Below are positions 1 through 8,775 of a DNA stretch of 64,000 nt, piece by piece. The stretch lies in contig NZ_LR130760.1 of assembly GCF_900625095.1 (NCBI RefSeq), positions 924,417 through 988,416 on the forward strand. Direction: 5' to 3'. The notes beneath the pieces were generated by a model. The model ran no database searches, was not told the origin of the DNA, and saw only the letters and a program-made list of their open reading frames with translations. Position numbers and translations under genes: made by a program. Origin of the DNA: Acinetobacter ihumii (GTDB taxonomy: Bacteria > Pseudomonadota > Gammaproteobacteria > Pseudomonadales > Moraxellaceae). Every line of letters starts with the position of its first letter. Position 1 is the first letter of the stretch.

Positions 1-134
1 AATGTATTGCTTATGATGACTTTGTCCAATACAACGGCGAAGCAGGTGCCAAAGAAGCAGGCAAATGGCGTTTAGAGGGTAAAACCTATATCGTTCAAGA
101 TGGCGATGTACTGCACTTCCGTTTCAACGTGTAA
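1..134 (+). CDS. ychF: Ribosome-binding ATPase YchF, C-terminal end (partial)
   Basis: Only the last 43 residues are present, because the gene enters from the left edge. The tail reads [15 protein letters not shown], the strongly conserved end of the YchF/OLA1 family TGS domain. YchF is an Obg-related P-loop ATPase that binds ribosomes and is linked to the oxidative stress response. The P-loop lies outside the window. A rho-independent terminator follows about 25 bases after the stop, so this is the end of its transcript. The identity rests on a short but distinctive tail. Confidence 0.88.
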   Translation, partial: CIAYDDFVQYNGEAGAKEAGKWRLEGKTYIVQDGDVLHFRFNV

Positions 135-159
135 CCGCCTGACCTCATCCTATATAAAA

Positions 160-181
160 AACCAGCATCTGCTGGTTTTTT
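160..181 (+). terminator. Terminator of ychF
   Basis: Seven-base-pair stem AACCAGC / GCTGGTT with loop ATCT, followed directly by a T run. It lies just after the ychF stop on the same strand. Confidence 0.85.
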
Positions 182-216
182 TGTGCTTAATTAAATACTA
201 TGAATAATAAATATAA

Positions 217-231
217 CGATAATAATTATCA
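217..231 (+). promoter_or_regulatory. Fur box upstream of sodA
   Basis: CGATAATAATTATCA matches the 7-1-7 Fur consensus TGATAATnATTATCA at 13 of the 14 half-site bases. It sits about 90 bases before the sodA start, with a -10-like TATATT at 233-238 immediately downstream. Fur repression of manganese superoxide dismutase is established in enterobacteria. Its operation here is inferred from the motif and position. Confidence 0.75.
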
Positions 232-321
232 TTATATTTACATAAATCTTTGCATCCCCTACACTAAAGCAGATTAAGACACTTTAATTCTAAGATTTGA
301 TTTTAAAAAAGGATGATTCTC

Positions 322-933
322 ATGGCGTACACCCTACCTGCTTTGCCTTATGCCTATAATGCTCTTGAACCCAATATTGATGCTAAAACCATGGAGATCC
401 ACCATACCAAGCATCATCAAACCTATATCAACAACATCAATGCTGCCATTGAAGGGACTGAGTGGGAAAAATTGCCTGTAGAAGAATTGGTATCAAAGGT
501 TAATGAAGTACCTGCCGATATCAAAAATGTGGTCATTAATAATGGTGGTGGACATGCCAACCATTCATTGTTCTGGACAGTCATGAGTCCTCAAGGCGGC
601 GGAAATCCGACAGGCGCAGTTGCAGCAGCCATTGAACAAGAGCTTGGCGGTTTTGATGCTTTTAAAGAAGCCTTTACCAAAGCAGCAATTAGTCGTTTTG
701 GCAGTGGTTGGGCTTGGCTCAGTGTCACCCCTGAGAAAAAACTGGTCGTAGAAAGTAGTGGCAATCAAGATTCTCCACTCATGAATGGCAATACGCCAAT
801 TTTAGGTCTGGATGTCTGGGAACATGCTTATTATTTGAAATATCAAAACCGTCGTCCTGAATATATTGCTGCATTTTATAATGTCGTGGACTGGAATGAA
901 GTGAATCGTCGTTATCAAACGGCTACTCAATAA
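322..933 (+). CDS. sodA: Superoxide dismutase, manganese type
   Basis: Converts superoxide to hydrogen peroxide and oxygen in the cytoplasm. The 203-residue protein carries the Fe/Mn SOD signature DVWEHAYY and the expected metal ligands His27, His81, Asp164 and His168. [10 protein letters not shown] and the Gln at about 149 in NQDSPL are typical of the manganese rather than the iron subfamily. An in-frame ATG at 313 is immediately preceded by the AAAGGA ribosome-binding sequence, giving no spacing. The ATG at 322 has about 9 bases of spacing and begins with the family-typical [10 protein letters not shown], so it was chosen. A Fur box lies upstream, which fits induction when iron is scarce and manganese replaces iron enzymes. 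It appears to be a single-gene transcript. Confidence 0.93.
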   Translation: MAYTLPALPYAYNALEPNIDAKTMEIHHTKHHQTYINNINAAIEGTEWEKLPVEELVSKVNEVPADIKNVVINNGGGHANHSLFWTVMSPQGGGNPTGAVAAAIEQELGGFDAFKEAFTKAAISRFGSGWAWLSVTPEKKLVVESSGNQDSPLMNGNTPILGLDVWEHAYYLKYQNRRPEYIAAFYNVVDWNEVNRRYQTATQ

Positions 934-968
934 GAGGTTGAGCTATTTTGCACACAGGTTCTTATGAC

Positions 969-1061
969 ATGTCCTTTCCTGCACTGTTGCGTTACACAAT
1001 TGGTATTTTAATATTGTGTGGAGGTTTAATGGTTGTTTTACACCATTTTTTACAGGTCTAA
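969..1061 (+). CDS. Possible 30-residue membrane peptide
   Basis: Short reading frame MSFPALLRYT... ending LHHFLQV. It starts 36 bases after sodA and contains one hydrophobic stretch (about residues 10-25, IGILILCGGLMVVL) flanked by Arg and His, as in a single-pass membrane miniprotein. No good Shine-Dalgarno sequence precedes the ATG. A TTG at 948, preceded by AAGAGG, would add seven residues. The family is not recognised. It could equally be a chance frame in sodA trailing sequence. Confidence 0.3.
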   Translation: MSFPALLRYTIGILILCGGLMVVLHHFLQV

Positions 1062-1073
1062 ATTTTATATGAT

Positions 1074-1155
1074 TAGATTTCTTTCATAACGGTTAAAGAT
1101 TTCTTTTATTTCTCTTATCAAGGCAGAAATAAAAAGGACGCATGAAAGAAATCTA
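1074..1155. repeat. Dispersed palindromic repeat, copy A
   Basis: Outer inverted repeat TAGATTTCTTTCAT (1074-1087) / ATGAAAGAAATCTA (1142-1155), perfect over 14 bases. Inside it lies a second inverted repeat TTTTATTTCT (1104-1113) / AGAAATAAAA (1125-1134). The right half (1125-1155) matches 50867-50897 at 27 of 31 bases, so this is a repeated element rather than a one-off hairpin. It lies in the gap after sodA. A short tandem motif TAGTyGTCAAAATA follows at about 1162-1191. The rest of the gap up to 1413 shows no gene. Confidence 0.6.
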
Positions 1156-1378
1156 TCTCTATAGTCGTCAAAATAAATAGTTGTCAAAATACAAGGCCGT
1201 GCCCTGCTGTCATGCACTGACTGTGGGGTAAACGAAATCAAAGGACTAATCTGCCAATTAAAGCCTTAAAACTTAAACCTCAATTAAAAATAAAATTATG
1301 ACTATAAATCTTAATATTTTTAAGTAAATACAACACATAACCTGTCTTTCGAGTTATGCAACAGTCCACTATTTTTTA

Positions 1379-1398
1379 ATCAGGCACTAATGCCTGAT
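1379..1398 (+). other. Hairpin just upstream of the 1414 gene
   Basis: Perfect 8 bp stem ATCAGGCA / TGCCTGAT with loop CTAA, ending 15 bases before the chosen start codon. No T run follows on either strand, so it is not a standard terminator. The upstream in-frame ATG at 1390 begins in the loop and runs into the right arm, which argues against its use as the start. It may affect transcript stability or translation. Confidence 0.45.
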
Positions 1399-1413
1399 AT
1401 TCTCCAGAACACT

Positions 1414-1716
1414 ATGAAAAAAATTTCGGTCATCATCCTCAGTAGTAGCTTGGCATTACTCAGTGCAACCGCGTTTGCCTGCCCAAAAGGAACGTCTCTG
1501 CAAGGTGGAACAGGTCCAAATCATAAAGGTGGTAAATGTGTTGCCGTAACTGGTACACAGGCAAAAGCTGCAAAAAAAGCTGACACAAAGAAAACCACTC
1601 AAACCGTAAAAGCGACAGAAGTGAAAGCTGCAAATGTGAAAAGCCCCCAACCCACTGAAAAAGTGAAAACAGCAACCACGACAACTTCAACAACAACCAA
1701 TCATCAACAACACTAA
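1414..1716 (+). CDS. Small exported Lys/Thr-rich hypothetical protein
   Basis: A 100-residue protein starting with a clear signal peptide (MKK, a hydrophobic core of about 15 residues, then ATAFA before Cys). The residues before the Cys are AFA, which fits signal peptidase I better than a lipobox. The mature N-terminus CPKGTSLQGG...GGKCV has two Cys that could form a disulfide in the periplasm. The rest is low-complexity Lys/Ala/Thr, ending in a Thr run and NHQQH. The start at 1414 was preferred over 1390 because it places the signal peptide at the N-terminus. No function is recognised. Confidence 0.65.
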   Translation: MKKISVIILSSSLALLSATAFACPKGTSLQGGTGPNHKGGKCVAVTGTQAKAAKKADTKKTTQTVKATEVKAANVKSPQPTEKVKTATTTTSTTTNHQQH

Positions 1717-1729
1717 ATCTATTTCAATG

Positions 1730-1761
1730 AAAAAGCGAAATTCAAATCAATTTCGCTTTTT
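1730..1761. terminator. Bidirectional terminator
   Basis: Perfect 13 bp stem AAAAAGCGAAATT / AATTTCGCTTTTT with loop CAAATC. It lies between the convergent genes ending at 1716 (+) and 1783 (-), and the A and T tracts allow it to work both ways. Confidence 0.85.
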
Positions 1762-1782
1762 GTTCTTTCCTGCTGTGTTTGC

Positions 1783-2256
1783 TTAACGTTTCGGATCGGT
1801 ATTGCCTAAGACTGGATTATCAATCGCATCTTTACATTGAGCTTTATCACGTTCATATTCTGCCTGTTTTTGGCTCACTGTCGGACTATGGTCTCTGGTT
1901 TCTCGTGCCCAAGTGTCTAGTGAGGTTAAGGCTTTGCGGCACAGCGCATATTTACCTTCTGTGACTGAATCTGTCATTTTGACATTAATTCGCCAGTCTG
2001 TACTCAGTTGACGTAATGGCTTTCTGACCTGTTCATCAATCTGATCCAATTTTTGAGTATATACCACTGGGTCAATTTGATTAATCAACTCCCACGCTTG
2101 ATGGGCATAGGTCGTTGCATCATTGGTTAGAGTCGGCGCAGCTTTAATTTCAACCTTGTCGGCTTTGTCAGGATCACGTTGATGACAAGCAGAAAGTAAG
2201 GTCAAAGTTAAAAGTATAGGCATAAACATCAAAAATTTTGGTGTTGAAGTGATCAT
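1783..2256 (-). CDS. Putative lipoprotein
   Basis: A 157-residue protein with a lipoprotein signal: a hydrophobic segment of about 14 residues then LLSAC, lipobox Cys at 24. The mature part is hydrophilic and mostly helical, with HQRDPDKADK at its start and Cys pairs later (about residues 104 and 136) that might form a disulfide. An internal Met at 10 or 12 could also start it, but an AGG-like site supports the first ATG. The family is not recognised. A cell-envelope location is inferred from the lipobox alone. Confidence 0.7.
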   Translation of the reverse strand: MITSTPKFLMFMPILLTLTLLSACHQRDPDKADKVEIKAAPTLTNDATTYAHQAWELINQIDPVVYTQKLDQIDEQVRKPLRQLSTDWRINVKMTDSVTEGKYALCRKALTSLDTWARETRDHSPTVSQKQAEYERDKAQCKDAIDNPVLGNTDPKR

Positions 2257-2407
2257 CCACGATTACCTGTCTCAACATTTCGGCACTATGCTAGTGAATT
2301 CATTCAAAATACACAATGTTTGATATTTTGTTTTTTTGATAAGATAAAAATCTGTACTGGCATCATCACTATTTACTGTTTTTAGCCGCCCAAAATGAAT
2401 ATTTAAA

Positions 2408-2797
2408 ATGTCTCAAATTAAAATTTATGCGCAGCACTGCACTATTGAAAAATATAGAGTTTCTCTTTCAAATGCGATTCATGACGCTTTAGTTAGTGCA
2501 TTGCAATATCCATCAGATAAACGCTTTCAACGATTTATCGATTTGTCAGCCGAGAACTTTATATACCCTACTGACCGAAGTGATAACTACCTCATTATCG
2601 AGATTTCAATGTTCTCAGGTCGTAAAATAGAAACTAAGAAACAGCTCATTCGGCAGATTTTTAACAATATCGAGCACCAATGTAAAATTAGTCCGCAAGA
2701 TGTAGAAATTACCATTTTTGAAACGCCTAGAGAAAACTGGGGAATTCGAGGACAACATGCCGATGAACTACAACTTAACTATAAAGTAAGCATTTAA
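2408..2797 (+). CDS. Tautomerase-superfamily protein lacking Pro1
   Basis: A 129-residue protein that looks like the Tautomerase_2 family (4-oxalocrotonate tautomerase fold). It has RFIDLSAENF, a strand-turn-helix with FSGRKIETKKQLIRQIF, then DVEITIFETPRENWGIRG, the typical family ending. Active members use an N-terminal proline, exposed after Met removal, as the catalytic base. Here the sequence starts MSQIKIY, so Ser replaces Pro. The protein therefore probably lacks classical tautomerase activity or does another job. It is a single gene in its own gap, with no metabolic neighbours to suggest a substrate. Confidence 0.75.
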   Translation: MSQIKIYAQHCTIEKYRVSLSNAIHDALVSALQYPSDKRFQRFIDLSAENFIYPTDRSDNYLIIEISMFSGRKIETKKQLIRQIFNNIEHQCKISPQDVEITIFETPRENWGIRGQHADELQLNYKVSI

Positions 2798-2928
2798 TTT
2801 TAATTTAGATTTGAGATTTTTTAGTTTTTATTATTGGCAAACAAAAGTATATTTTTATGTGAAACAAGGCTTAATTCAAGTTCGAGTTCTGCTATGCTTA
2901 AGACCCAACTTTTGCACGGATGATTCGC

Positions 2929-4134
2929 ATGAGCGTGACTATTGGTACTCCCCTCCAATCTTCTGCCTTTAAAGTTTTATTATTAGGTTCAGGAGAACTG
3001 GGTAAAGAAGTGGTTATTTCTTTACAACGCTTAGGCGTCGAGGTGCATGCCGCAGATCGTTATGATCATGCTCCCGCAATGCAGGTTGCACATTATTCGT
3101 ATACCCTCAATATGGCCGATGCCAACGAATTACATCAACTGATTGAAACAATTAAACCCAATCTGATTGTGCCAGAAATTGAAGCCATCGCGACTGAAGT
3201 ATTGCTTGAGATTGAAAATAAAGCCATTGCTACGGTAATTCCCTCTGCCAAAGCAGTTAATTTGACGATGAACCGTGAAGGCATTCGTCGTTTAGCTGCT
3301 GAAGAATTAGGACTACCGACCTCTGCGTATCGTTTTGCAGACTCGCTAGAAAGTTTCCGTGCCGCATGTGACGACATTGGTTATCCTAATTTTGTAAAAC
3401 CTGTGATGTCTTCATCTGGTAAAGGTCAGTCTCGTGTTAAAAGTTTTGCCGAGGTTGATGCCGCTTGGGAATATGCTCAAACCGGTGGACGAGTTAATCA
3501 AGGCAAAGTGATTGTAGAATCACAAATTGATTTTGATTTCGAAATTACGCTTTTAACCGTTCGCGCCAAAAATCCTGAAACAGGTGAAATTGAAACTCAA
3601 TACTGTGACCCTATTGGACACCGTCAAGACTCAGGTGACTATGTCGAAAGCTGGCAGCCTCAGGCAATGACTAATGCAGCATTGATTGAATCCAAACGCA
3701 TTGCTCATAAAGTCACAACTGCATTGGGCGGATGCGGTATTTTTGGCGTAGAGCTTTTTATTAAAGGTGATCAAGTTTGGTTTAGTGAAGTCTCCCCTCG
3801 TCCACACGACACAGGTCTGGTGACTTTAGCCTCCCAATTTCAAAGTGAATTTGAACTGCATGCGCGTGCTATTTTAGGTTTACCTGTCAATACCACACGT
3901 CATAGTGTTGCAGCCAGTGCCGTGATCTATGCAGGTGTCGATGCCAATAATCTAAGCTTTGGCCAACTTAATCTTGCTTTGGCACATCCAGACACTGACT
4001 TACGTTTGTTTGGTAAACCTGAAGGTTTTAAACGCCGTCGTATGGGGGTAGCAACTGCACGAGCAGAAACTACCGACCAAGCGCGTGAACTTGCGGCACA
4101 CGCCGCGAATCTGGTTCAAGTCAAAACAAATTAA
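2929..4134 (+). CDS. purT: Formate-dependent phosphoribosylglycinamide formyltransferase
   Basis: Catalyses the third step of purine synthesis using formate and ATP, in place of the folate-dependent PurN. The 401-residue ATP-grasp protein begins with a Rossmann-like segment, [21 protein letters not shown]. The ATP-grasp core includes [12 protein letters not shown] and [18 protein letters not shown], and length and motifs match PurT (392 residues in E. coli). The first ATG at 2920 overlaps the CGGATG ribosome-binding region. The ATG at 2929 has better spacing and starts MSVTIGTPL, so it is used. glnD follows 24 bases after the stop and may be co-transcribed. Confidence 0.95.
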   Translation: MSVTIGTPLQSSAFKVLLLGSGELGKEVVISLQRLGVEVHAADRYDHAPAMQVAHYSYTLNMADANELHQLIETIKPNLIVPEIEAIATEVLLEIENKAIATVIPSAKAVNLTMNREGIRRLAAEELGLPTSAYRFADSLESFRAACDDIGYPNFVKPVMSSSGKGQSRVKSFAEVDAAWEYAQTGGRVNQGKVIVESQIDFDFEITLLTVRAKNPETGEIETQYCDPIGHRQDSGDYVESWQPQAMTNAALIESKRIAHKVTTALGGCGIFGVELFIKGDQVWFSEVSPRPHDTGLVTLASQFQSEFELHARAILGLPVNTTRHSVAASAVIYAGVDANNLSFGQLNLALAHPDTDLRLFGKPEGFKRRRMGVATARAETTDQARELAAHAANLVQVKTN

Positions 4135-4158
4135 TCTATTTAAGCTAGGTCTATTTTT

Positions 4159-6831
4159 ATGCTCAATACTTCTCCGCTGCTGAGTTATGTCACTAGTCAC
4201 CATGACATCAAAGCGATTAATCAATGGCGAAATGACGTTGAACAGCAGCTACAGGAGTTTTATGAAAATGGATCTCCGATACGAGATATCGTTTTAGCGC
4301 GTTCTAATTTGATTGATGAAGCTCTGATTTTTTTATGGAATCATGCGGGTTTGAATCAAACTGAACTTGGATTATTTGCTGTCGGTGGTTATGGTCGCCG
4401 TGAAATGCTGCCCTATTCAGATGTGGATATTATGATTTTGTCTGAACAGGACATCACACCTGATCAGGAAAAGCAGATCTCTACTTTTGTCTCATCTTTA
4501 TGGGATGTTGGAAATTTTAAGCCCGGCATTAGCGTTCGTACTATTCGTAATTGCTTTGAAGAAGCCACCAATGATTTGACCGTTGCCACGACATTGATTG
4601 AAGCTCGACTTATTCAGGGTAATCCACATCTTGCCAAATGGCCACGCCGCATTGTCTCTCAAACATGGACTGATAAAACATTTTTTGATGCAAAAATGGA
4701 AGAGCAGGAAAAACGCCATGCTCAACATAATAATACCGAAAGCAACCTAGAGCCAGACATCAAAAATGCGCCGGGCGGCATTCGGGATATGAATCAAATC
4801 GGCTGGATTGCCAAACGCCATTTTCGGGTCAATCGTATTTATGACTTAGTTCATCTGGGTTTTATTTCTGAATTTGAACTGAGCGTACTTGAAGAAGCAG
4901 AAAGCTTTTTATGGGAAATTCGCACACATTTGCACCGTCTCACCAAACGTGATGAAAATCGCCTGTTGTTTGATTATCAACGTGATATCGCGGCAAAATT
5001 TGGCTACGTACAAGAAGAAGGCAAACCTGCTAACTATGCCATAGAACAGTTTATGAAACGTTACTATCGTACGGCGCAGCAAGTGTCTACCTTAAATGAA
5101 ATGCTACTGGCATATTTCAATGAATCGGTCATTACGCCGCGTTTACCCAACTATGAGCGTAAAATTGAAGAGATTAACGAAAACTTCAAGCTGGTCGATG
5201 GCAAACTTGCTGTTCAGCAGCATAAAATATTTGCGGAACATCCAAGTGCAATTTTAGAATTATTTTATTTACTGGCAAATCGTCCTGAAATTGAGGGCAT
5301 TCGCGCAAGAACCTTGCGCTTACTCATTATGGCTGCAAAACGGATTGATCAGGAGTTTCGTGACAATCCCATGCATCAAGCCTTATTTATGGCAATTTTG
5401 CGCTCACCGTATCGTCTTTATGACACTTTGGTGGATATGAAACGCTACGGCATTTTGGGTAATTACATCCCGGCTTTTGGTCAAATTATGGGGCTGATGC
5501 AATATGATCTATTCCATATTTACACCGTCGATGCACATACGCTGTTACTTATTCGCAATTTAAATCGTTTTAAAGAGCCTGAATTTGCCCAGCACTTTCC
5601 AGTGGTTAGCTCCGTATTTCAAAGGTTGGCACGTCGCGATATTGTGTATCTTGCTGCGATTTTCCATGATATTGCCAAAGGTCGTGGGGGCGATCATAGT
5701 GAACTCGGTGCGGAAGATGCGATTGAATTTTGTCGTAAACATGGCTTTACCGAACGTGAATGCAAACTGGTCGCATGGCTGATTCAAAATCATCTACTGA
5801 TGTCACTGACTGCCCAGAAAAAAGATATTTCTGATCCTGATGTCGTCAAAGAATTTGCCGAAAAACTCGGTGATATGGAGCATCTGGATTACTTATATAG
5901 TCTGACTGTGGCTGATATTAATGCGACCAATCCTAAGTTATGGAATACGTGGCGTGCATCCTTAATGCGTCAACTTTATACCTATTCCCGTGACATTATT
6001 CGTTCAGGTTTAGGTCGTCCTGTCGATTATCAAATGCTGATTGAAGACACCAAATTTATTGCCAGTGAAGCATTGGTCAATGAATTTTCATTGGATGCCG
6101 TTGAAAAAGTCTGGCAGGAGCTTGGAGATGAATATTTCCTCAAAGAATCTGCTGACGAGATTGCATGGCATACCCGTGCGATCTTACAACATGGTGACAA
6201 TGCCGAACCTTTAGTGTTATTCCGCGCACATCGTCAGTCAACACAAGCGCAGGATGCCATCCAAATCTTTATTTACACGCAAGATAAACCAAATTTATTT
6301 GCAACCACTGTTGCTGTGCTGGATCGCATGAATCTGGATGTTCAAGACGCGCGAATTATTACAGCAACCAAAGCCTTTAGTCTGGATACTTATGTAGTGC
6401 TGGATCGTTTTGGTACATTACTGACCGACCCTGAACGCCAATCGACAGTGAAACAAGCTTTGGTAAAAGCCTTGAGCCAGTCAGATAAATATCCGGGGTT
6501 AATGCAACGCCGTATTCCACGACAGCTTCGCCATTTTGACGTGGAAAATACGGTTGACATTACCCTAAACCCTGCGCTTCAACAGAATATGGTTGAAATT
6601 TCCACTCTGGATCAGCCCGGTTTATTGGCGCGTGTCGGTGGATTATTTATGATGCAGGGTTTAGATATTCATTCAGCTAAAATTGCAACATTGGGTGAAC
6701 GTGCTGAAGATATTTTCTTTGTCACCAAAAAAGATGGTCAACCCATGAATATAGATGAAGCGAAAATTTTTGCAGCGCAATTAAAATCTGCACTCGATGA
6801 AGCGTCCAACCAAGTAGTTAGTCAAAACTAA
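4159..6831 (+). CDS. glnD: Bifunctional PII uridylyltransferase / uridylyl-removing enzyme
   Basis: Senses glutamine and adds or removes UMP on PII proteins, setting glutamine synthetase and nitrogen gene activity. The 890-residue protein has the full domain order. A nucleotidyltransferase motif GGYGRREM...SDVDI (about 76-91) holds the metal-binding aspartates. A conserved central region ([13 protein letters not shown]) follows, then an HD phosphohydrolase domain ([14 protein letters not shown], about 501-514). Two C-terminal ACT domains (about 707-780 and 816-890) bind glutamine. All catalytic motifs are intact. It lies between purT and dapC; the glnD-dapC order is common in gammaproteobacteria. 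Confidence 0.96.
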   Translation: MLNTSPLLSYVTSHHDIKAINQWRNDVEQQLQEFYENGSPIRDIVLARSNLIDEALIFLWNHAGLNQTELGLFAVGGYGRREMLPYSDVDIMILSEQDITPDQEKQISTFVSSLWDVGNFKPGISVRTIRNCFEEATNDLTVATTLIEARLIQGNPHLAKWPRRIVSQTWTDKTFFDAKMEEQEKRHAQHNNTESNLEPDIKNAPGGIRDMNQIGWIAKRHFRVNRIYDLVHLGFISEFELSVLEEAESFLWEIRTHLHRLTKRDENRLLFDYQRDIAAKFGYVQEEGKPANYAIEQFMKRYYRTAQQVSTLNEMLLAYFNESVITPRLPNYERKIEEINENFKLVDGKLAVQQHKIFAEHPSAILELFYLLANRPEIEGIRARTLRLLIMAAKRIDQEFRDNPMHQALFMAILRSPYRLYDTLVDMKRYGILGNYIPAFGQIMGLMQYDLFHIYTVDAHTLLLIRNLNRFKEPEFAQHFPVVSSVFQRLARRDIVYLAAIFHDIAKGRGGDHSELGAEDAIEFCRKHGFTERECKLVAWLIQNHLLMSLTAQKKDISDPDVVKEFAEKLGDMEHLDYLYSLTVADINATNPKLWNTWRASLMRQLYTYSRDIIRSGLGRPVDYQMLIEDTKFIASEALVNEFSLDAVEKVWQELGDEYFLKESADEIAWHTRAILQHGDNAEPLVLFRAHRQSTQAQDAIQIFIYTQDKPNLFATTVAVLDRMNLDVQDARIITATKAFSLDTYVVLDRFGTLLTDPERQSTVKQALVKALSQSDKYPGLMQRRIPRQLRHFDVENTVDITLNPALQQNMVEISTLDQPGLLARVGGLFMMQGLDIHSAKIATLGERAEDIFFVTKKDGQPMNIDEAKIFAAQLKSALDEASNQVVSQN

Positions 6832-6861
6832 CGTAGTTTTTTACGAATCGGTAATTGTTTA

Positions 6862-8031
6862 ATGAACTCAAGTTTGTCCTTATTACACCCTTATCCTTTT
6901 GAAAAGTTAAATGCGCTTTTTAAAGATGTGACACCGGCAGATTTGCCGTTAATTCCACTCTCTATTGGGGAACCCAAGCACCCTGCTCCTGAGTTTGTTA
7001 AACAAGCGATTATTGATAACTTTCAGCATTTATCAACATATCCCAATAGTAAGGGCTTACCAGAATTACGCCAAAGTATTGCAAACTGGCTAACGCAACG
7101 TTTTCAGCTTAATCATATTAGTGCTGAAGATCATATTTTACCTGTTACGGGTACTCGTGAAGGGATTTTCTCTTTTGTTCAGGCATTGATTAAGCGTGAA
7201 GATGCCCCTTATATTGTGATGCCAAATCCTTTTTATCAGATTTATGAAGGTGCAGCCTTACTCGCAGGTGCAAAACCGTATTTTATCAATTGCACCCCTG
7301 ACAATGATTATTTGGGTGATTTTGATGCTGTTCCTGCCGAAGTTTGGGAGAAAACTGCCTTATTGTTTGTGTGTACACCGGGTAATCCAACGGGTGCGGT
7401 ATTATCAAAAGAAAAGTTTAAAAAATTAATTCAACTTTCTGATCAATATGATTTTGTGATCGCTTCAGATGAATGTTATTCAGAACTCTGGTTCGATCAA
7501 GCGCCTGTAGGCTTACTGGAAGTCTGTGCAGAAATCGGGCGTGATGATTATAAAAACTGTATCGTTTTTCACTCGCTATCCAAACGTTCCAATTTACCCG
7601 GAATGCGTTCTGGCTTCGTGGCTGGTGATGCTGAGCTATTAAAACCGTATTTAAAATTCCGTACTTATCATGGTGCTGCAATGCCTGTACAGCATCAACT
7701 TGCTTCTATTGCAGCATGGAATGATGAAACGCATGTTGAAGAAAACCGCCAGCAATATCGTGCAAAATTTAACTTATTTCAATCGGAACTCGGCTCTTTA
7801 CTACCGCTTAAAAAACCTGATGCAGGATTTTATTATTGGTTGCAGGTCAACAATGATGAAGCCTTTGCAAAAATGTTGATGGAAAAAGCACATATTAAAG
7901 TGTTACCGGGTCGGTATTTATCCCGCGAAACCGAACTAGGCAATCCCGGTGAAAACCATGTACGCATGGCATTGGTCGCAGATCTCGCACAATGTGAACA
8001 AGTGGTGCAGCGATTAAAGAGTATTTTGTAA
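6862..8031 (+). CDS. dapC: Succinyldiaminopimelate transaminase
   Basis: PLP-dependent fold-type I aminotransferase of the lysine/meso-diaminopimelate pathway, converting N-succinyl-2-amino-6-ketopimelate with glutamate as amino donor. The 389-residue protein has SIGEPKHPAPEFV, TGTREGIF, CTPGNPTGAVLSKEKF, SDECYSELWF and the Schiff-base lysine at about 241 in SLSKRSNLPGMRSG, all typical of DapC. It starts 30 bases after glnD, a neighbourhood shared with other gammaproteobacteria. A strong hairpin follows the stop. Confidence 0.93.
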   Translation: MNSSLSLLHPYPFEKLNALFKDVTPADLPLIPLSIGEPKHPAPEFVKQAIIDNFQHLSTYPNSKGLPELRQSIANWLTQRFQLNHISAEDHILPVTGTREGIFSFVQALIKREDAPYIVMPNPFYQIYEGAALLAGAKPYFINCTPDNDYLGDFDAVPAEVWEKTALLFVCTPGNPTGAVLSKEKFKKLIQLSDQYDFVIASDECYSELWFDQAPVGLLEVCAEIGRDDYKNCIVFHSLSKRSNLPGMRSGFVAGDAELLKPYLKFRTYHGAAMPVQHQLASIAAWNDETHVEENRQQYRAKFNLFQSELGSLLPLKKPDAGFYYWLQVNNDEAFAKMLMEKAHIKVLPGRYLSRETELGNPGENHVRMALVADLAQCEQVVQRLKSIL

Positions 8032-8041
8032 TGCTTTAGTC

Positions 8042-8081
8042 AACGACCAAGCATTTTCCAGAACGTAAATGCTTGGTCGTT
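8042..8081. terminator. Strong hairpin between dapC and the LysE-type gene
   Basis: Perfect 15 bp stem AACGACCAAGCATTT / AAATGCTTGGTCGTT with a 10-base loop, between convergent genes. The T tract is poor on both strands. It is probably still the shared terminator, but could instead be a stability element. Confidence 0.6.
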
Positions 8082-8095
8082 CATAATTGCATCTA

Positions 8096-8704
8096 TTAGA
8101 GATATATCAAAAGACTCGCAAAGCCCAAAAAACAGATTCCAGAAAGATAATACAGCCATTGAGAATATTTGCGTAAAGCAGAAATCCAACGTGGATGCGA
8201 GAGTAATCTAAGCAAAAACATATTCCAGAATAAAACGACTAACACCATCCAAAGCGAGATAGCAATTTTTTGATAAATATTAAATTTTTCTGAAACCAAC
8301 AAAGTCAGACTGCTATAAAAAAATATATTTTTAGGATTGAGTAAACTGGATTGAAGTCCCAATAATATGGATTTTAAAGAAGAAATATTAGTATGTTGGC
8401 ACTGACTTTTAAGATCAAGACGAATATGTGCATAACGAAAACACAAGTAACACAGATATACTAGATAACATGCTCCCACCCATTTTAAACAAGTCAAAAT
8501 CCAAACATCTATTTTTCCAAGCAAATGCCAGCCAGAAAAAACCATTAATAAAATAAAGGCATTCCCTAGCGCAATTCCCCAGCAGACTTTCTGTGCAGCT
8601 GTTTTATTTTGATTAAGTAATGTTGTTAAGATCAAAAAGAAGTCAGGGCCTGGAGAAAGTAAAGCAACAAAATGAGTAAACGCAATCGCAAAAAAAAGTT
8701 CCAT
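8096..8704 (-). CDS. LysE/RhtB-family amino-acid exporter
   Basis: A 202-residue inner-membrane protein with six predicted hydrophobic segments and the family N-terminal signature SPGPDFFLI followed by a polar loop and GIALGNAF. LysE/RhtB proteins export amino acids or related small molecules. The substrate cannot be read from the sequence. An AraC-type regulator lies 71 bases upstream on the same strand and probably controls it. Confidence 0.88.
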   Translation of the reverse strand: MELFFAIAFTHFVALLSPGPDFFLILTTLLNQNKTAAQKVCWGIALGNAFILLMVFSGWHLLGKIDVWILTCLKWVGACYLVYLCYLCFRYAHIRLDLKSQCQHTNISSLKSILLGLQSSLLNPKNIFFYSSLTLLVSEKFNIYQKIAISLWMVLVVLFWNMFLLRLLSHPRWISALRKYSQWLYYLSGICFLGFASLLIYL

Positions 8705-8775
8705 AAAAACAGTTCAATCAAATAAAAACCGTAGCTTATGGAAATAGTAAATCTGGTTATTGTACAAAATTGCGT

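Noticed and set aside
565..768. Open reading frame antisense to sodA
   Set aside because: It lies wholly inside a well-supported gene and its translation has no coherent features; it is a shadow frame.
1379..1398. Hairpin considered as a terminator
   Set aside because: The stem is perfect but no T run follows on either strand, and it sits 15 bases before a start codon; it is listed as a leader hairpin only.
1779..1964. Plus-strand frame opposite the lipoprotein gene at 1783-2256
   Set aside because: It is the complement of a gene with a clear lipobox and begins inside its terminator region.
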